Source: Tilletia caries
Taxonomy: Eukaryota > Basidiomycota > Exobasidiomycetes > Tilletiales > Tilletiaceae
Direction: 5' to 3'
NCBI GenBank assembly: GCA_032718865.1
Contig: JALUTQ010000039.1
Span: 310,001-374,000 of the forward strand
Length of the DNA stretch: 64,000 bases
Positions within the stretch are counted from its first letter, which is position 1. Each line of letters opens with the position of its first letter. The position numbers and the translations under genes were made by a program. The notes beneath the pieces are model-generated. The model searched no databases, was not told the origin of the DNA, and saw only the letters and a program-made list of their open reading frames with translations. Positions 35,511 through 47,584 of this stretch are shown here, one piece after another.

Positions 35511-36765
35511 CTAGGAGAACTTGGTGACGACCTGCGAAAGAGAAGGAGACAAGGTAAAGCCCAAAGTGTCAACTCCACGCCAAGAGTCGAAGACGAAACA
35601 GTCTCCTCATGCTCACCTTGCCGACGTGAGACCCGGACCACATGTACTCGTACGCCTCGGGCGTGTCCTCAAACGCAAACTCGCGATCAATGACAGGCCT
35701 GATCTTGTGCGCCTCAAAGACGCGCAGCATGTCCTGGAACTGCTGCCGCGATCCAATCTGGATGCCCCGGAAGATCGCACCCTTGATGAGGACAAGGCTA
35801 GCCACGTTAGGAGCAGGCTCGTCCCCCCGTCGCGGCGCGGAATCCGATGTTGGCAATGACGCCTCCGGGCCGGATGGCCTCGAACGATTGGGCGATGGTG
35901 CCCGCGCCGCCGATCTCGATGACGAAGTCGACGGGCTTGCCTCCGTTGAGCTTGACGGCTTCCTTCCCCCACTCCTTGATTTCGTTGTAGTTGATGAATT
36001 GGACACGCTTGCGTTGCTCGGTGGAGACACTCTCCATGACCTTGTCGAACTTTTGCTTGGAGGAGGAGGTTGCGATCACGTTTGCGCCTGCTGCGAGTGC
36101 GATCTGGAGGGCAAACACGCTGACGCCTGGGATTTTCCGAATGGAAGTGTGTAAGGAAGGGAAGGGAAGTGAATGTGTAGCCGATCAGCATGGGTTGCGA
36201 TAAACATACCTCCAGTTCCCTGCACAAGCACAGTCTGACCCGGACGCAGAGTCTCTGAGGCGATGCCGTACAGACCGTTCCAAGCGGTGACAGCTGCGCA
36301 AGTCAACGTAGCAGCTTCCTCAAAACTGAGGTAGTCCGGGATGGAGACAAGCGCAGTCTCGGGCACGATGGCATACTGTGTCAAGAAGCCATCGATCGCG
36401 CCTCCGAATCCTGTGGCCGCCTCCTGCTGGTTAGGCGTATGGCTGTAGAGATGATCGCGGTTGAAGATGGGCGCCACTCGATCGCCTTTCTTCCACAGGG
36501 AGACGCCCTCGCCGAGCTTGAGGACCTCGCCCGCTCCATCGGAGGCGGGGATGACAGGCTCGTCCTTGAGGGCAAGAGGATACTGGTTCCGACTGATGAC
36601 CAAGTCGCGGAAATTGAGCGAGCTCGCGTGGAGCTTGATGAGGACTTCCTTGGGACCTGGCTGGGGAATCTCGCCAGTCGTCTTGAATAGGGAGGCCCAT
36701 CCTTTGCGTTCGTTGATGGGAGGCAGTTGCCAGAATGTGTTGCTGTTGCTGCTGTTGCTGGACAT
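35511..36765 (-). pseudogene. zinc-type alcohol dehydrogenase-like (MDR), left copy with frameshift
   Basis: Exons complement 36765..36210, 36126..35617 and 35531..35511 match the intact right copy (46190-47444) almost base for base. Exon 2 is 510 nt here against 509 there. The extra base is in a C run on the + strand (six C at 35823-35828, five G in the partner), just after GFRAATG, and it shifts the frame so that about 80 C-terminal residues are lost. Splice sites are intact and the promoter keeps its TATA box (TATAAAA, about 36863-36869 on the minus strand). Either a recent inactivating insertion or a homopolymer sequencing error. See the right copy for function. Confidence 0.7.
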
Positions 36766-37404
36766 CGTGGGATTGTAAGGGAAGCGATTAGAAAGGTCAA
36801 CTTGGGGGTGGAGTGGGGTGAGGGAGAGATCAGCCTTCCTATCAACCTCGCGAGCACTCCCTTTTATACCTTTTCTGCTCATGCTCGGTCCTGCTCCACA
36901 CACCATCACACCCTGCCATCCATCTCAATATGAATCGTGATCGGAGAAAGCTTGCGGACAGCAGGGACAGAGGAGTAAGGAGGGTAAGGAGGTCTAGTCA
37001 CCAACGGAGAGACCCATCTGGCGGGTCCTTGATCGACATTCCCTCGTCGCCGGGTTGTACTTAATGGAACCGTGCGGACCTTGCCGTGGAACGAGTTGTG
37101 CTGAGGGAGTGATGGAAGTGAGGCCTTAGCGCTTGGCGGGCCGGGTTGAAGGAGTGAAAGGTGAGGGATACATAGGCCGGGGCCGTCTGGCGAGGATCGG
37201 TGCCAGGCCTCCGAGCTCCCATTTCCCATGCGGTTGCGCGACAAGGGCCGCCGTCAGCGCGAATCCTGATTCCTGGGTGAGGTTGGGATGAGACAAGATT
37301 CATTCGGGAGGTGGAGCTCAGTTTCCCACGCTCGCTCCCACTTGCATTCTTCCAACTCGACACCGAACGCGGTCCTTCCAAACCGACGCGACCCAAGAAC
37401 AACA
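36766..37404. promoter_or_regulatory. divergent promoter, ADH (left copy) and RRP42
   Basis: Two parts are shared with the other arm: about 36766-36990 (ADH promoter with TATA) and about 37310-37404 (RRP42 promoter, TGGCAGC start region). The middle (about 37000-37310) has no counterpart there, so it was lost or replaced in the right arm. Confidence 0.5.
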
Positions 37405-38878
37405 ATGGCAGCCACAGCAGCAGCAAGCGGGTCGACGCTCGCACCCCCGCCCCTCTCAACAGCAGAGCGCACCCTCGTCCTCTCCGCCCTCCTCAACTCC
37501 GACCCCCCGCACCGCGCCCATGCCCGCCCACCGCTCGCCTTCCGCCCCATCCAGCTCGAGACCGACGTCCTCCCCTCCGCCCACGGCTCGGCGCGTCTGA
37601 TCTGGGGCGTAGGTGGGGCTGGTGGGGGCGGCTTTGATACGGAGGCTGTTACTGAGGTGCTTGTGGGGGTTAGTGTTGAGGTTAAGAAGGTGGATGCGCG
37701 GGAGCCGCCTGTTGTTTGCTCGGTTGAAGTGTGAGTTCCGCTCTTAGCCCCCCTTCTTTTGCACTGCTCAGTGAGGCTCATGAGGTTCTTGTTATTCTTG
37801 CAGTGACCCGGCATTACAGCACTCCCTCTCGGCCCCCTACTCCACCGAATCCATTTCCTCCTCCCTAACGACCCTGCTCTCCTCCGCGCTCTCCCCCACC
37901 TCCACCTCGGAGGACGACGACGACGAAGAAGGCATCATCTTCCCACTCAGCCAACGCACCGTCATTCCAGACCAATCCCACTGGCACTTCTACATCGACG
38001 CAACCATCCTCTCCCTCTCGGCGGGTAACCTCGTCGACGCGACTTTCGCCGCCGTCTTTGCGGCCCTCTCGGATGTCCGGATCCCGCGCACTCGGCAGGT
38101 TCGCTTTCGCGCCGAGGGTGGTGCTGTCGCTGCAGGGGAAGGAGAGGGGGAGAGGCAGAAGGGTGATGAACTCGGAATGATTAAGCAGAAGAGGGTTGAC
38201 CGGGCTGTGGATTTCGAGCTTTTGCAGGATGATACTGGGTTTGGAGGGGACCGGTTGAGGAACTGGGAGGCGATTCCCGTTTGCGTCACCGTCAGCTTGG
38301 TATGTTTTCTCCTCCTCCCCTTCCTCTCTAGGTCGCTTTCCTTGGCCTCTCCCTTCCCATGTCCTGACAGCATTGATGCTACTTTTCTACAGCTTCCACA
38401 TACGGTCCTCCTCGACGCAGACGCGACAGAATCCCTCGTCGTACCGTCCCAAATCCACGTCATCGCGTCCTCCACCGGACACATCTACAGCATCCACTTT
38501 GCCGGGCCCGGCGGTTTCTGGGAGTCCTCCTCCTCGTCAGCGGGCGCGCACAAGGCGAGCGGTGGCAGTATTCCCATAGGGACTTTTGATCCGAATGAGT
38601 CGATTCAGAGAGGGATGGGCTCTCGGTTCGAGGCTGTGAAGAATGCGATCAAGGTGAGTGGTGACCAGACGTACTCGTAAAGCTTTAATCTGGAAGGGTC
38701 GATGATTCCAAGAAGTCGGTGCCGCTGGTCGAACGCAACTCACACCCTTAACACTCTTCTCTCTCCGTTTTGATACACTCAGGTCGGCGTCAACTCTGCA
38801 TCGGCCTTGGCCACTGTACTCTGCAAGCAAATAGAAGAACAGCAGCGCGTCCGAGAGGAACGATTGCTGGCTGGCTGA
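37405..38878 (+). CDS. RRP42: exosome complex component RRP42
   Basis: Exons 37405..37730, 37804..38299, 38393..38653 and 38783..38878 splice in frame to 392 aa. It is an RNase PH-fold subunit of the exosome ring (3'-5' RNA processing and decay, nucleus and cytoplasm). Visible family features: LSTAERTLVLSALL at the start, ARLIWGVGGAG, VLVGVSVEVKKVD, then WHFYIDATILS-AGNLVDATFAAVFAALSDVRIP, IPVCVTVSL, and a tail with IGTFDPNESIQRGMG. The usual length is about 270-300; the surplus is low-complexity insertions (Ser/Asp-rich at residues 130-160, Gly/Glu-rich at 225-240). Its promoter and first codons are duplicated in inverted orientation at 45755-45880. Confidence 0.9.
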
Positions 38879-38989
38879 TTTTCTCGTGATGACCTCTTGC
38901 ATTTCCCCTCACAGTCTTTTGATCAAACGGCGCGTCAGAAAGGCTCCAGAAGGAGGGAGAGAGAGATAGAAAGGGGGGACTGGGATGGT

Positions 38990-40982
38990 TCAAAAGCGTC
39001 TCCATTCCAGATCACCTTCCACAACAGTCCGAATCCCCTTGAAAACCTTAAGCCCCTTAAACATCTTCATCGACGGGCCCTCACCCGCAACCTGCACCGA
39101 GCCCACCCGGACCTGCGACAACGAATGATTCGGAATCGAGAACGTCGTCCGCACGCCCGAAGCGATCCGGACGGGCATGTCCGACGTCATGAAGGAACCC
39201 TTCAACGTCGCCGGCCTCTCGGCGGCCGAACCTAAGCGCAGAATCTCCCAGCGAAGCATGGAGCTGCCCTGATCGAACACCCACGCGCCTGATTTGCCCC
39301 CAGAGTGAACGACCGCGCCCGTGCCCAGCGCAGCCACCGTGGTACTGAACGCGTCCGTCATGGTCTTGAGCATGTCCTGGCCGCCGCTGTTCATCAGGGA
39401 CGAGGTGAGGTTGGATGTGGGCGTGGATACCTCGGGACCGGACCCGACGCCGCCCCCGGAGGCAGCTGCGTCGACCGAGTGCGCGCCTGGGCCGAGGTTG
39501 ATGGAGACTACGATGTTCTCGAGTGGTACGTTGGGCGGGATCTTGCTCTGCACAGTGAGCGAGAACTCGACGCGGGATCCACTACTGCTGTGTGCGTTCT
39601 GCCGGCGTGGTTGTGTCGTTGGATTGGAAGAAGCTGTCGAGTCCCCATTCCGCGCTTCGAGTGGCTGGACGTCGAAGGAGGTCTGAAGGAGGAGAGGCAC
39701 GTCGCGTTCCCACCCATTCCCCCCGCTGGGCATCTGTACATTCCCACTCTTGGACGTGCGTGCCGAGGCATGCGCCGATCCCACAGGAAAAGCGAGCGGA
39801 TCGCCAATACGGAACTGGGCGAGCTCGAACTGCCCATCCGGCGGTACAAAGCTGAACACACGCTCCTTCATCCACTTTCGATGTCTCACACACGGATGCA
39901 GGACCGCATCAGTCAACAGGCCGGCGATAGGCGCATTTGTGCTCAGACTGAGGGTGACCTCTGGGTTTCCCGACAACTTGGACCGACATGCGAGGCGGGC
40001 GAAGAGGTCGAGGCTGAGGGCGCGGCCTTGGTGGTCGAGGACACCCTCGAGGGAGTCGATGACGTCTGCGTAGAATTCCTCGTTCCATGAGTGGGAGACG
40101 TTTGCTCTGCGCCAGGGGATGGAGGAGAGTTCGGTTGCTTGTGGGGCGGGCACGGCGGGTATATTTGAGAGCCTTTTAGAGAGCAGTAAGATGAGTCAGT
40201 TTGTGAAGAGAGGAGTAACATAAGGGGAAGGAGTGTGGATGGGGGAAGCCTCAGATAAAATTTCTGCAATCAATGCGCTACTTGCGAGGCAGTGATGCGC
40301 TGCGCAAGATATCGCGCTCAGGAAGAACACAGCGAAATAAATTGTGTCTGTCGTCTTTGGCAGGGAGAGTGAGAGTGAGAGAGGGGGAGAAGAGGACTGA
40401 CCCTGTAGCACTGACGACCTTCTGTACGCGATCGAGCCAACTCTGAGTGATGATGAGATCCTGCAAGGCACTAGCCTCGGTAAAGAGCGGCCATCCATCG
40501 TCCATGGTCTCCTCCAGGAGCTGATAGACGACATCGAAGTGTTCCCTCACCGCATGTTCGTTCACACTAGCCAGTCCACCGGAATAGATGGCGAGTAAGC
40601 TGAGAAGTGTGCGGAGGAAGGTGAGGGGGAGCAATGGATTTGTTTCTGATGAGAGGGGTGCGAGGAAGGTGAGGGTGTTGTGTTGGATGTGTGCGAGGGC
40701 TGCGCCTTGTTCTGCGAGGGCGTCTTGCCAGTTGCGTTCGCGCTGTTTCCCCTTGGAAAGCTCGTCGGTGTCGTTGTTGTCGTCATTAGCGAAGGGTTGG
40801 GACGGTGGTGGTATGCCTGGGACCCATAGCAGGGGAGTGAGTTGTGCTGAGGACGAAGACGAGGACGCGTGGTTGAAGTGGTCGATGTGTGAGCGCGGGA
40901 GAGCGTCGCTGCTGCGGAAGTGAGACTGGATCAGCGCGCGGCCATCACCGCCGAGAATAATCACGCCATCCAGCCGAGACAT
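38990..40982 (-). CDS. APM3: AP-3 adaptor complex subunit mu
   Basis: Exons complement 40982..40402 and 40172..38990 give 587 aa. The N-terminal longin domain starts MSRLDGVIILGGDGRALIQS and continues through LTFLRTLLSLLAIYSGG. The intron interrupts the linker (VVSATG|LSNIPAVP). The mu-homology domain starts IPWRRANVSHSWNEEFYADV and includes LSGNPEVTLSLS, HRKWMKERVFSFVPPDGQFE and ends near GIRTVVEGDLEWRRF. The subunit recognises tyrosine-based sorting signals and routes cargo from the Golgi to the vacuole. Ser/Gly-rich inserts enlarge the protein relative to the usual 420-480 aa. It converges on RRP42 and is divergent from prolyl oligopeptidase. Confidence 0.9.
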
Positions 40983-41333
40983 CTTTCTATCTGCTGAGAG
41001 AGTGAGTGAGTGAGTTGGTGAGCGAGTGTATGTACGAGTGTGCTGTGGTGGACGTCGTGAAGGAAGAAGAAGAAGAAGAAGTGCGCGAAGGGAAGGTGCG
41101 TGTTCCTTTTCTGTGGCCTATTTACATATATGTATTGTGAAAATAGAAAGTCCTCTGGTGGCCCGTGTACATCACGTGAGCAGTGTTGTTCTCGGAAATC
41201 CATCGCGTCCTCATCTCAGTCAGCGCGCGCGTTGACCTCGACTTTACTCAGACAGACACGCTCGTTCCCATAGAATCGGATTGTCTATATAAGGAAGTGG
41301 AAGTGGAAGCTGAGGACTGTGTGTGGAATCCCA
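40983..41333. promoter_or_regulatory. divergent promoter with (GTGA)n and TATA box
   Basis: 351 bp between APM3 (minus) and prolyl oligopeptidase (plus). GAGT repeats at 41000-41017 lie just before the APM3 start; a TATATAA element at about 41286-41292 serves the peptidase gene. A short GAAGAA run is at about 41065-41080. Confidence 0.55.
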
Positions 41334-44034
41334 ATGCTCCTGCAGCGCGTCTCTTCTCACACTCCCGCTTTTCTCACTGCTTCATCACAACGACTCACCG
41401 CACGAATGGCTGCCATCTCCACCTCCTCTGCCCGCCTCGCGTCTGGCTGGGATCCCAAGACGAAGCCCTTCCCACAGGCACGCAGGACAGACGACGTCGA
41501 GACCTTCAAGTCCGCAAAGGCCGCCTCGGGCAAAGTGGACGTCGCCGACCCGTACAAGTGGCTCGAGACCCCGCCGTCCAAGTCGGACGAGACCAAGGAC
41601 TGGGTCAAGGCACAGGCCGACTATGCACAGGACTACATCAGCGGATATCCCGACCGCGCCGCCTTCAAGAAGCGCGTCGAGGCCAACATGTCCTTCCCGC
41701 GCTTCAGCTGCCCGTCCCTCAAGGGAGACGGCGCCTACTACTTCAACTACAACGCCGGACTCGACCCGCAGTCGACCATCTACCGCGCCACCAGACAGGA
41801 CATCGAAGCCGCCGAGAAGGCACAGCATGACGGCAAGCCGGACGCAGCCAAGCCTCCGGGAAGCCTCTGGTTCGACACCAACTTGCTCAGCAAGGACGGC
41901 ACCATCGCCCTCGGCGGCATGAACTTCTCCAAGTCCGGCAAGCATCTCGCATACTCGCTCTCCAAGAACGGCTCCGACTGGCAGACCATCTACGTCCGCA
42001 AGACCACCGAACCCTTCGTCAAGCCCGAAGGCGCTGCCAATCCTGAGCAGCACATCAACGCCGAGGGCGGGCCGAACCGGCTCGAGGACAAGCTCGAGTT
42101 CGTCAAGTTCTCCAGTATCGGCTTCCACAACGATGTCGGGATCTTCTACCAGCGCTTCCCAGACACCACCTCCGGCGGCAGCAAGGGTACCGAAACCGAC
42201 GCCACCAAGGACGCAGAGCTCTACTACCACAAAATCGGCACTAAGCAAGAGGACGACATCCTCGTCATCGGCAAAGACCCCAAATGCCGCGAAATCATGT
42301 GGGGCGGCTTCCTCTCCGAAGACAAGCGCTGGCTCCAGGTCAACGCGAGCAAAGACACCAACCCGACCGCGCGCTCCTACATCGCCTGTCTCGACGACCA
42401 GGACGTCAGTGGGAACCTGCGCTGGATCCCCCTTGCCCACACCTTCGACTACCAGCTCGGATACCTCGGCAACGACGTGCTGGAGGAGAAGGACGAGGAT
42501 GGGAAGAGTGTGGAGCGTTTCTACTACATGACCAACAAGGACGCGCCCAACTACCGGGTGGTGTATACCGACGTCCGACGCTCCTCCGCTCGTACCATCG
42601 GACACGTGAGCGAGTTCACCGGCGAGGATGCGAACCTGATCGAACTCGTGCCCGAACAGAAAGACGCCCTCCTCGACTCGGCTGAGATCGTGGCGGGCAA
42701 CAGGCTGCTGCTCACCTACAAACGGAACGTGCAGGACGAGCTGTGGGAGCACGAGTTGGGCAGCGGTAAAGCGGTGCGTAGGCTCCTTGCCGACCTTGTC
42801 GGTACGATCGCCCAGGTCTCGGGACGGAGGGAGGACAAGGAGATCTTTGTATCCAGCATCAGCTTCACCAATCCGGGCGTCATCCATCGGATCACCTTCG
42901 ACGGCGATAAGAAGGAGGCGCCGAAGGAGGTCGTGCATCGGACGACCAAGGTCGCGGGGATCAAGCCTGAGGACTATATCTCCAAGCAGGTCTGGTTCGA
43001 CTCGACCGATGGGGCCAAGGTGCCTATGTTCGTCACGTACCCGAAGTCGATCGATCCTACGAAGGCGCCGGTCCTGTTGTATGCGTATGGTGAGTTCTCC
43101 GAATTATGGCTGGTACCTGCAATCAGTCTTTCAGACCCTTTCCTCCCCACACAGGCGGCTTCAACATCAGTCTGCCGCCCTCCTTCTCCCCAGGGATGAT
43201 GACCTGGACAACCGAGTACGGCGGCATCTACGCCGTCGTCAACGCGCGCGGCGGCGGCGAATTCGGCGAAAGCTGGTGGAAGGCCGGAACGCGGTTCAAC
43301 AAGCAGCACACCTTTGACGACGTCCTCAATGCGGCTAAGTACCTGCATGGGAACGGGCTGGGCGCGAAGGGGAAGATTGTGGTGAATGGGGGGTCGAATG
43401 GCGGGTTGACTGTTGCTGCTGTGGGTAATCAGGCGGGGGAGGAGCATGGGATTGGGGCGTTGATTGCTGAGGTTGGGGTGTTGGATCTGTTGAGGTTCCA
43501 GCGGCATACCATCGGCAGTGTGAGTATCTCATGACCCATCACATGGCCGTGGGTGACATATTTTATTCATTAACTGATCTCTCTCTCTTCTGTTCTGATA
43601 CAGGCCTGGGTGGGCGACTACCTCAACGCCGACGAATCCGGCGACCAATTCGACCACCTCTACAGCATCTCCCCACTCGAGAACATCGTCCCCAACAAGG
43701 CCTACCCGACCTACCTGCTCATGTCGGCCGACCACGACGACAGGGTGGTGCCGCTGCACACGTTTAAGTTCGCGGCCAAGCTCCAGCACGAGTGCCCGGC
43801 GAACCCGAACCCGATCTTGTTGAGGGTTGATATTAATGCGGGACATGGAGCGGGGAAGAGTACGGCGAAGAGGATTGATGAGTTGTGTGATAGTGAGTCG
43901 TCCTTCCCCTCCTTTTGGAGCTTGGGAAAAAGAGGTTTTGCTGACCCTGGATATCTGTCTTTTTTACAGAGTGGTCCGTCATTGCTCGTGCACTCAACCT
44001 CAAGCTGCGCGACGCGCCGACAGCGAGCCTTTGA
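41334..44034 (+). CDS. prolyl oligopeptidase (S9A)
   Basis: Exons 41334..43089, 43155..43519, 43604..43892 and 43970..44034 give 824 aa. The seven-bladed propeller domain is followed by the alpha/beta hydrolase domain. The catalytic triad is visible: Ser in NGGSNGG, Asp in SADHDDRV and His in NAGHGAGK. It cleaves short peptides after proline, normally in the cytosol. From the first ATG the lead MLLQRVSSHTPAFLTASSQR is rich in Arg/Ser/hydrophobics and free of acids, like a mitochondrial presequence; starting at the second in-frame ATG (41406) removes it and gives 800 aa, closer to the family length of about 710-750. Both starts lie within 120 nt of the TATA box. Confidence 0.92.
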
Positions 44035-44142
44035 GGTTCTGCGCATGATCCGGCACATTCATCATTCCCCACTCGAAAATTGACAATCAGGTATCGACCA
44101 TGTTTGCATTTCATCCATTTCATCTGTGTATGTGTGAGACGA

Positions 44143-45554
44143 TCATGTACAGACGTACTCTGCCTGTCGAGTCTTGCAGACGAGTGGCCGAGTGTTCTGT
44201 GCGAAGAAGTGATCTTCGAAGAAGGCCTCCGCTTCTGTGCTCTGATTCGTACGCCGGATTGTTGAGGGAAAGTCAGTTGAGCTCAAAAATGGAGGAGGAG
44301 AAAGCAAGAAGAAAGACTTACCTCCTCATCATGCCACTCCAGATCCATCCAGCGTTCCGACTCAGCATCCCAGATAGACCCCATAAGCGCATCACGAGCG
44401 TCGGCCCCAGCGCCAAGCGAGTTCCCGAACCGAGCTCCCCCACTACCACCGGGCCCCCCACCCATCCGTTTCGAGTCACCAGCCTCTCCACGCATGGAGA
44501 CCGTCATGTTGACCGCCTTCTTCGCATTAGCATTACTCGCACCTCCACCCCCGCCTCCAGCAGAAGGCGGTCGTGCGCCCCCAGGACCGGAAGCCAACTC
44601 ATCCCCTGAACTCATGCCGGACAGCTCCATGTCAGACGCGCCGGCTGCTGCGGCTGCCATGACCGCCCTGGCCCTCTTCTTCTCCATCTTGTCGATCTCA
44701 TCGAGCGCGTCGAGGTAGTGCATCGTCGGTCTGAGCTGTGCCATGGAGTCGATGGGAGTCAGATGGAGCGCGCCGGAGCGGATCACGCCGATGAAGGCGT
44801 CTGAGTGGTGTTGCGGAGATTCGATCGATTCGAGACGGGTACGGTCGAGTTTGCCTGTGCGGTTGAAGGCGGAGGCGGACGACGAGGAGGACGGGTCGTC
44901 CTCTTTGGATTTGGACCGACTGGAGGGACGTGCCGCAGCTGCAGCAGCAGCAGCCATACCAGGTGCACCCGTCAACTTTCGCGCGCGCTCCGCGCCCCGC
45001 TCGAGCTCCTCGCCCTTGTACTCATTATACGCCGCGGGGTGATTATCAAGCGGAAGCTCGACTTGGACGATGTTGTTCCTGCTCTTCCAGCGCATAGTCG
45101 GGCGGACGTTGCGTGCGCGTGCTGATTCGGGGACGGGAAGCGGGTGGCGGGCGGGAAGGATGGGGTAGTGGAAGGTGTGCAGGGTGGGGCCTGGCTTGGG
45201 GGTGCCTGGTGCTGCCGATGCCTGCTGTTGCTGTTGTTGGGCAAAGGGAAAGGGGGATGGCCCGCCTGTGCCTGCTGTTGCGTTTCCTGCGCGCATGTTT
45301 GCGAGGGAGAGGGAGAGATAGACGGGCAGGCGTGCGACGATGTCTGGGTGTTGGAAGGGTGTTGCTGTGTTCCTGGCGGGAGGAGGAGGAGGCGGAGAAG
45401 CGTCGGGCTTGTCGTCTTCGTCTTCGTCGCCGTCGATGTCCATGTTGTGCTCGCTGTCGAGGTCGCGGTTTCCGTCGCGCTCATCCTCGATGCTGCTTGT
45501 GCTGTCCTTCTTCGCGTGCGTTGCCTTTGCCTTTGCCTTTGCCTTTGCCATCAT
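44143..45554 (-). CDS. RNA polymerase III subunit RPC5 (Rpc37-like)
   Basis: Exons complement 45554..44322 and 44241..44143 give 443 aa. After an acidic, Lys/Ala-repeat lead comes the RPC5/Sin core: DIVARLPVYLSLSLAN, LHTFHYPILPARHPLP, NIVQVELPLDNHPAAYNE, then FIGVIRSGALHLTPIDSMAQ with LRPTMHYLDALDE. The C-terminal ERWMDLEWHDEE continues over the intron into AFFEDHFFAQN. The subunit pairs with RPC4/Rpc53 and functions in Pol III termination and reinitiation. Low-complexity inserts (Gln, Ala, Gly runs) lie between conserved blocks. Its 3' end is 108 bp from that of prolyl oligopeptidase. Upstream of its start is the inner end of the IR2 right arm. Confidence 0.85.
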
Positions 45555-45754
45555 TGCTCGCTCCCTGCTTCTGTCTTCTGTCTTCTGTCTTTCCGCTGTC
45601 GTTGTCCTCACGAACGAAGCAACGTCGAGGAGCAAGTGGACAAAATTTCATAATCTAATCTAATCTCGTCGTCCTTCTCATCTCAACCGGACCTCGACCT
45701 CGACTTGGAGTTGGACAGCGCATCGATTCCAACCGTGCCGCGACGCCCCTCGGA

Positions 45755-45880
45755 CGTCGACCCGCTTGCTGCCATTGTTGTTCTTGGGTCGCGCCGATGG
45801 GAAGAATCGCGTCGGTGTCGGGTTGGAAGGGAGTGGGAGAGGGAGCGTGAGAAACAGGGAAGCGGAGGAGCTCCACCGAC
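45755..45880 (-). pseudogene. RRP42 5' fragment (promoter plus first codons)
   Basis: On the minus strand ACAACAATGGCAGCAAGCGG matches the RRP42 start, lacking four codons of the Ala-Thr run. Similarity stops at GTCGACG, after which unrelated sequence follows. The fragment reads about seven RRP42 codons then out into random sequence. It shows that the duplication breakpoint fell inside an essential gene while the original stayed whole. Confidence 0.85.
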
Positions 45881-46189
45881 CACCTCCCGCTTCTTATGTC
45901 CGTGTCTATCTCCGTCTCATCGCGTCTTGGGTCTGCAATGCACGATTGAACCCCCCACCCAACGTCATGCTCACCTCCAAGAAATTCGATGACCTTCTTG
46001 ACCCTTGTCCCCCGCTGTCGTCAAGCTTTGTCCGATCACGATTCATTGAGATGGATGCCAAGTTGTGATAGTGTGTGGAGCAGGACCGAGCATGAGCAGA
46101 AAAGGTATAAAACGGAGTGCTCGCCAGGTTGATGGGAAGGCTGACCTCTTCCCCCAAGTTGACCTTCTCATTTCCCTTACAATCCCACG

Positions 46190-47444
46190 ATGTCCAGCAA
46201 CAGCAGCAACAGCAACACATTCTGGCAACTGCCTCCCATCAACGAACGCAAAGGATGGGCCTCCCTATTCAAGACGACTGGCGAGATTCCCCAGCCAGGT
46301 CCCAAGGAAGTCCTCATCAAGCTCCACGCGAGCTCGCTCAATTTCCGCGACTTGGTCATCAGTCGGAACCAGTATCCTCTTGCCCTCAAGGACGAGCCTG
46401 TCATCCCCGCCTCCGATGGAGCGGGCGAGGTCCTCAAGCTCGGCGAGGGCGTCTCCCTGTGGAAGAAAGGCGATCGAGTGGCGCCCATCTTCAACCGCGA
46501 TCATCTCTACAGCCATACGCCTAACCAGCAGGAGGCGGCCACAGGATTCGGAGGCGCGATCGATGGCTTCTTGACACAGTATGCCATCGTGCCCGAGACT
46601 GCGCTTGTCTCCATCCCGGACTACCTCAGTTTTGAGGAAGCTGCTACGTTGACTTGCGCAGCTGTCACCGCTTGGAACGGTCTGTACGGCATCGCCTCAG
46701 AGACTCTGCGTCCGGGTCAGACTGTGCTTGTGCAGGGAACTGGAGGTATGTTCATCGCGACCCATGCTGATCGGCTACACATTCACTTCCCTTCCCTTCC
46801 TGACACACTTCCATTCGGAAAAATCCCAGGCGTCAGCGTGTTTGCCCTCCAAATTGCACTCGCAGCAGGCGCAAACGTGATCGCAACCTCCTCTTCCAAG
46901 CAAAAGTTCGACAAGGTCATGGAGAGTGTCTCCACCGAGCAACGCAAGCGTGTCCAATTCATCAACTACACCGAAATCAAGGAGTGGGGGAAGGAAGCCG
47001 TCAAGCTCAACGGAGGCAAGCCCGTCGACTTCGTCATCGAGATCGGCGGCGCGGGCACCATCGCCCAATCGTTCGAGGCCATCCGGCCCGGAGGCGTCAT
47101 TGCCAACATCGGATTCCGCGCCGCGACGGGGGACGAGCCTGCTCCTAACGTGGCTAGCCTTGTCCTCATCAAGGGTGCGATCTTCCGGGGCATCCAGATT
47201 GGATCGCGGCAGCAGTTCCAGGACATGCTGCGCGTCTTTGAGGCGCACAAGATCAGGCCTGTCATTGATCGCGAGTTTGCGTTTGAGGACACGCCCGAGG
47301 CGTACGAGTACATGTGGTCCGGGTCTCACGTCGGCAAGGTGAGCATGAGGAGACTGTTTCGTCTTCGACTCTTGGCGTGGAGTTGACACTTTGGGCTTTA
47401 CCTTGTCTCCTTCTCTTTCGCAGGTCGTCACCAAGTTCTCCTAG
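46190..47444 (+). CDS. zinc-type alcohol dehydrogenase-like protein (MDR), intact copy
   Basis: Exons 46190..46745, 46830..47338 and 47424..47444 give 361 aa. This is an NAD(P)H-dependent medium-chain dehydrogenase of the quinone reductase / zinc-type ADH-like branch. HASSLNFRDLVISR and PASDGAGEV are in the GroES-like domain; AATLTCAAVTAWNGLYG and GQTVLVQGTGG begin the nucleotide-binding domain; AGANVIATSSSKQKF is its second strand. The typical catalytic zinc Cys of classical ADH is not evident, so an oxidoreductase acting on quinones or enals is possible. TATA box (TATAAAA) at about 46107. Intron 1 is 84 nt without a stop in frame, so unspliced message stays open. This copy has five G where the left copy has six. 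Confidence 0.88.
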
Positions 47445-47584
47445 ATCTCGTAACTCACGGACCATTGCTTTGTCTCGAATGAATCATCTTCTCGTACAAT
47501 GAAAGAATCACTTCTCATCTGCAGAGATAAGTTTGGATGGATTGTGCATAAATCAGGATATGCACAAGCAGACGAGAGCGCTGG

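Larger units (their letters stand above)
32690..37437. repeat. left arm of segmental inverted duplication (IR2)
   Basis: This 4.7-kb stretch is repeated inverted at 45755-49590. From the outer end it carries non-coding sequence, an intact unknown gene (34624-35340), an ADH gene (minus) with its promoter, and the RRP42 promoter with the first eleven codons. Inner breakpoint at GTCGACG, 37431-37437, inside the RRP42 coding sequence. Because RRP42 is whole on this side, this arm is probably the source. Similarity is nearly complete in the ADH gene and around 33600-33950, lower near the outer end, and absent over about 37000-37310. Confidence 0.9.

Noticed and set aside
42133..42938. long antisense frames inside prolyl oligopeptidase and similar ones inside EDE1 and CSC1
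   Set aside because: They follow from GC-rich codon bias on the opposite strand and have no recognisable domains or splice support.
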